DNA from: Planctomycetota bacterium
GTDB taxonomy: Bacteria > Planctomycetota > UBA1135 > GCA-002686595
Direction of reading: 5' to 3'
DNA length: 8,309 bases
NCBI GenBank assembly: GCA_029259675.1
Contig: JAJDES010000627.1
Location: 1 to 8,309 of the forward strand
Part shown: piece after piece, positions 6,936 through 8,309 of the stretch
Layout: each line of letters begins with the position of its first letter
How positions within the stretch are numbered: the stretch's first letter is position 1
The notes under the pieces: model-generated
What the model saw: the letters and a program-made list of their open reading frames with translations, nothing else
Databases searched by the model: none
Told to the model about the DNA's origin: nothing
Made by a program: the position numbers and the translations under genes

Positions 6936-7715
6936 TTAGTAGCTCCAGCCGATTCCGAAAGCGCCCCAAATATTGTTTTCGTCGATTCTCACTCGATCCA
7001 ACGAATCTTTGAAATCGCCGTCAATTACGGTCGAACCCGCGAGTGTCGCATAGAGCGTGATGTAGTCGCTGTAGCGATGGCTGAGCGTGACCGAACCCGT
7101 AAGGTCCGAAAAGCCCGTTCCGGTTCCGGCGCCGTAATAAGTGTCGGACTGATCTCCGCTCATGAAGCCCAGGGATAGCCCGGCATCCCAGCGAAAGCTG
7201 TCGCTTAGGTCCCTGCCCTTCCTGATCCCGGCGGTCATGTAGTAGCCGTCCGTCTCCTCAATATCCTTGAAGACGGTGAGCGTGGGCGACAGGTGGTGGG
7301 CATCGTAGGTGCCAGAAGCAAAGAGCTCAGTTGTGCTTCGGCCGACCAAGTTCGGAAAGTTGTAGCTGATCAAGCCGAAGGCCAGCGAGTAATTGCCGAA
7401 GGTGCGCGCGTAGGTTCCTGTGAAATCGATCTCGCTGAACTCTTTGCCGTTTCCATCGGGAAATGCGGACTTGCCCGTATTGTCGCTCACATCGAGATTG
7501 CCCCAGAATCCGCCACTGACAACGCCGCCATCCGGCGAGGTGAGCCCAACCACCCCGTCCATCTGGACAACGCTCTTCGCATTGCGCGTTACCCCGCGAA
7601 AGTTGTACTGACTGGCAGCTTGAAAGCTGGCGTCAAAGCTCGGAGGGCCCTCCATGCTCACACAGCTTGGAAGGAGAATCGGAATCAGGGCGGCGGCGGT
7701 GAAGAGAGCCTTCAT
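6936..7715 (-). CDS. Small outer-membrane beta-barrel protein, TIGR02001/Gcw_chp (TorF-like) type
   Basis: The product is 259 residues from the ATG at 7715. I chose this start over a 60-codon longer frame (to 7895), because it begins directly with MKALFTAAALIPILLPSC, a signal peptide; the extension is Pro/Arg-rich and looks non-coding. The body resembles the TIGR02001/Gcw_chp barrel family: Y37-N-F-R-G, alternating strands with W71-G-N, E95-I-D, SYNFPN (117-122), TELF (129-132), GYYM (157-160) and many Gly/Ser/Thr/Asp turns. The C-terminus, WGAFGIGWSY, alternates hydrophobic residues and ends in an aromatic, as barrel proteins recognised by the BAM machinery do. The family is thought to form porin-like channels; substrate unknown. 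Oddly, the signal ends in a lipobox-like LLPS-C (Cys18), unusual for a barrel. No Shine-Dalgarno precedes the ATG. Barrel likely, family assignment moderate. Confidence 0.8.
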   Translation of the reverse strand: MKALFTAAALIPILLPSCVSMEGPPSFDASFQAASQYNFRGVTRNAKSVVQMDGVVGLTSPDGGVVSGGFWGNLDVSDNTGKSAFPDGNGKEFSEIDFTGTYARTFGNYSLAFGLISYNFPNLVGRSTTELFASGTYDAHHLSPTLTVFKDIEETDGYYMTAGIRKGRDLSDSFRWDAGLSLGFMSGDQSDTYYGAGTGTGFSDLTGSVTLSHRYSDYITLYATLAGSTVIDGDFKDSLDRVRIDENNIWGAFGIGWSY

Positions 7716-8007
7716 GGGGTCGAGATCGGGAGTGGGGCCTGGTGGCCGTAGCCGGCTGTGAGCTGCGCAGTCCGAGCTGGGGCTGGGCAAGGACACCCAG
7801 GAGAAGGCATCTTCAACGGATCGGGGGAGGGCATTGTTTGCGGGAGAAACGCGAGCCTTGGCCCAAGGGGTACCAGCCCTCCTGCGGCATTGCAATCACC
7901 GCCCGCTTCACTTCGACGCCACAGCCGCCCCAGGGGCGACTTCCACCGCCACTCGCCGGATTCGCTCTGCTGAGTCAGCGCGCAGCAAAATCCGCCTGAA
8001 CCTGGAC
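7716..8007. other. Gap between cytochrome and barrel genes
   Basis: These 292 bases hold no supportable gene. A 13-base near-palindrome cgcccc-a-ggggcg (7926-7938) lies about 70 bases past the cytochrome stop, and a weaker ggcga/tcgcc pairing overlaps it. Neither is followed by a T-run, so a terminator is possible but not shown. No clear -35/-10 pair was found for the barrel gene. Confidence 0.5.
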
Positions 8008-8309
8008 TTAGCGCCAGTGGAAGCGCTCCTTCTTGCCCACGTGGCAATCCAGGCAAAGCTGTTGACCATCAACAGGGATCGGCACGGTCGACACAATTTT
8101 CGAGGCCGCAGTGGCCTCCTGATCGTGACACTTATTACAGAGCCCCGAGACGGTGTCAGCACCGTGTCCGGGGCTGAAGTGATCAAATCCGCCCTGATCC
8201 GGCCAATCCTTGCGGACGATCGGCTTGCCGCTATAGACGGGATCGTTCTCCCCGTGGCAAGCCGAACAAGAGTTGCCGGCAATATTCTCGTGGGCTTGGT
8301 GGCAAGGCA
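8008..8309 (-). CDS. Multihaem c-type cytochrome, C-terminal part (5' end beyond window)
   Basis: Minus-strand translation from the right edge to the TAA at 8008-8010 gives 99 residues. Three complete haem c sites are present: CSACH (8254-8268), CNKCH (8125-8139) and CLDCH (8041-8055). A fourth is cut by the edge (PCH, 8299-8307, preceded by a codon ending TG, so C-x-P-C-H is likely). Each CxxCH would bind one haem covalently, with the His as axial ligand; further His residues (HQAH, DHFSPGHG) could be distal ligands. Such proteins carry electrons in the periplasm or at the outer membrane. The short spacing and C-terminal CLDCH followed by a basic run resemble cytochrome c3/c7 or doubled-CXXCH proteins, but the exact family cannot be told from a fragment. 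The barrel gene follows on the same strand 292 bases on. The reading frame is firm. Confidence 0.9.
   Translation of the reverse strand, partial: PCHQAHENIAGNSCSACHGENDPVYSGKPIVRKDWPDQGGFDHFSPGHGADTVSGLCNKCHDQEATAASKIVSTVPIPVDGQQLCLDCHVGKKERFHWR
8141..8175. repeat. Strong hairpin inside the cytochrome coding sequence
   Basis: agccccg (8141-8147) pairs with cggggct (8169-8175), and within it acggtg (8150-8155) pairs with caccgt (8160-8165) around a tcag tetraloop, leaving a 2x3 internal loop. That gives 13 base pairs in 35 bases, between the second and third complete haem codons. It encodes SPGHGADTVSGL, so it may simply reflect codon choice. Confidence 0.5.

Noticed and set aside
6544..6969. 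Two short minus-strand frames (68 and 69 codons) in the intergenic region
   Set aside because: They lack ribosome binding sites and recognisable products, and the hairpin-rich sequence there is better explained as non-coding; the second also overlaps the end of the barrel gene.
7716..7895. 60-codon N-terminal extension of the barrel gene
   Set aside because: The internal ATG at 7715 begins a clear signal peptide; the extension is Pro/Arg/Ser-rich and would bury that signal.
7908..8282. 124-codon minus-strand frame over the cytochrome
   Set aside because: It is in a different frame from the one carrying the CxxCH motifs; its Arg/Ser-rich product has no features.

Overview
The window reads as ordinary chromosomal DNA from a free-living Gram-negative bacterium. 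All four supportable genes lie on the minus strand, so transcription runs right to left. The gene types suggest Planctomycetota or a similar lineage such as Myxococcota: secreted sulfatase-like lipoproteins, a giant FG-GAP/VCBS lipoprotein, an outer-membrane barrel, a multihaem cytochrome c, and mostly weak Shine-Dalgarno sites. This assignment is an inference; there is no rRNA or marker gene to confirm it. I see no tRNA, rRNA, CRISPR array, insertion sequence, phage gene or integration site.

Layout from right to left, in the direction of transcription. (1) 8008-8309: the C-terminal 99 residues of a multihaem c-type cytochrome, with its 5' end outside the window. (2) 7716-8007: short non-coding gap. 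(3) 6936-7715: a 259-residue protein that looks like a small outer-membrane beta-barrel of the TIGR02001/Gcw_chp (TorF-like) type, behind a lipoprotein-like signal. (4) 6339-6935: a GC-rich gap of about 600 bp with no convincing gene but an unusual density of inverted repeats. (5) 1755-6338: a 1527-residue lipoprotein with Ig-like repeats, a probable beta-propeller-like insert and 14 calcium-loop FG-GAP/VCBS repeats. (6) 1418-1754: gap with one weak promoter candidate. (7) 1-1417: a sulfatase-superfamily lipoprotein, nearly complete but running off the left edge; it is not a listed closed reading frame and was found by translating the edge.

The encoded proteins all appear to be exported, so the theme is the cell envelope. 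There is no clear operon: gaps are about 290, 600 and 340 bp. The cytochrome and the barrel are neighbours and could work together, but nothing in the sequence proves this. The points most worth a second look are the sulfatase-like enzyme with Thr where the formylglycine-forming Cys/Ser should be, an Ig-like domain of the giant protein that seems split by a roughly 300-residue insert, the 14-blade repeat array, and the hairpin-rich gap at 6549-6760. I did not find a clear new multi-gene system.
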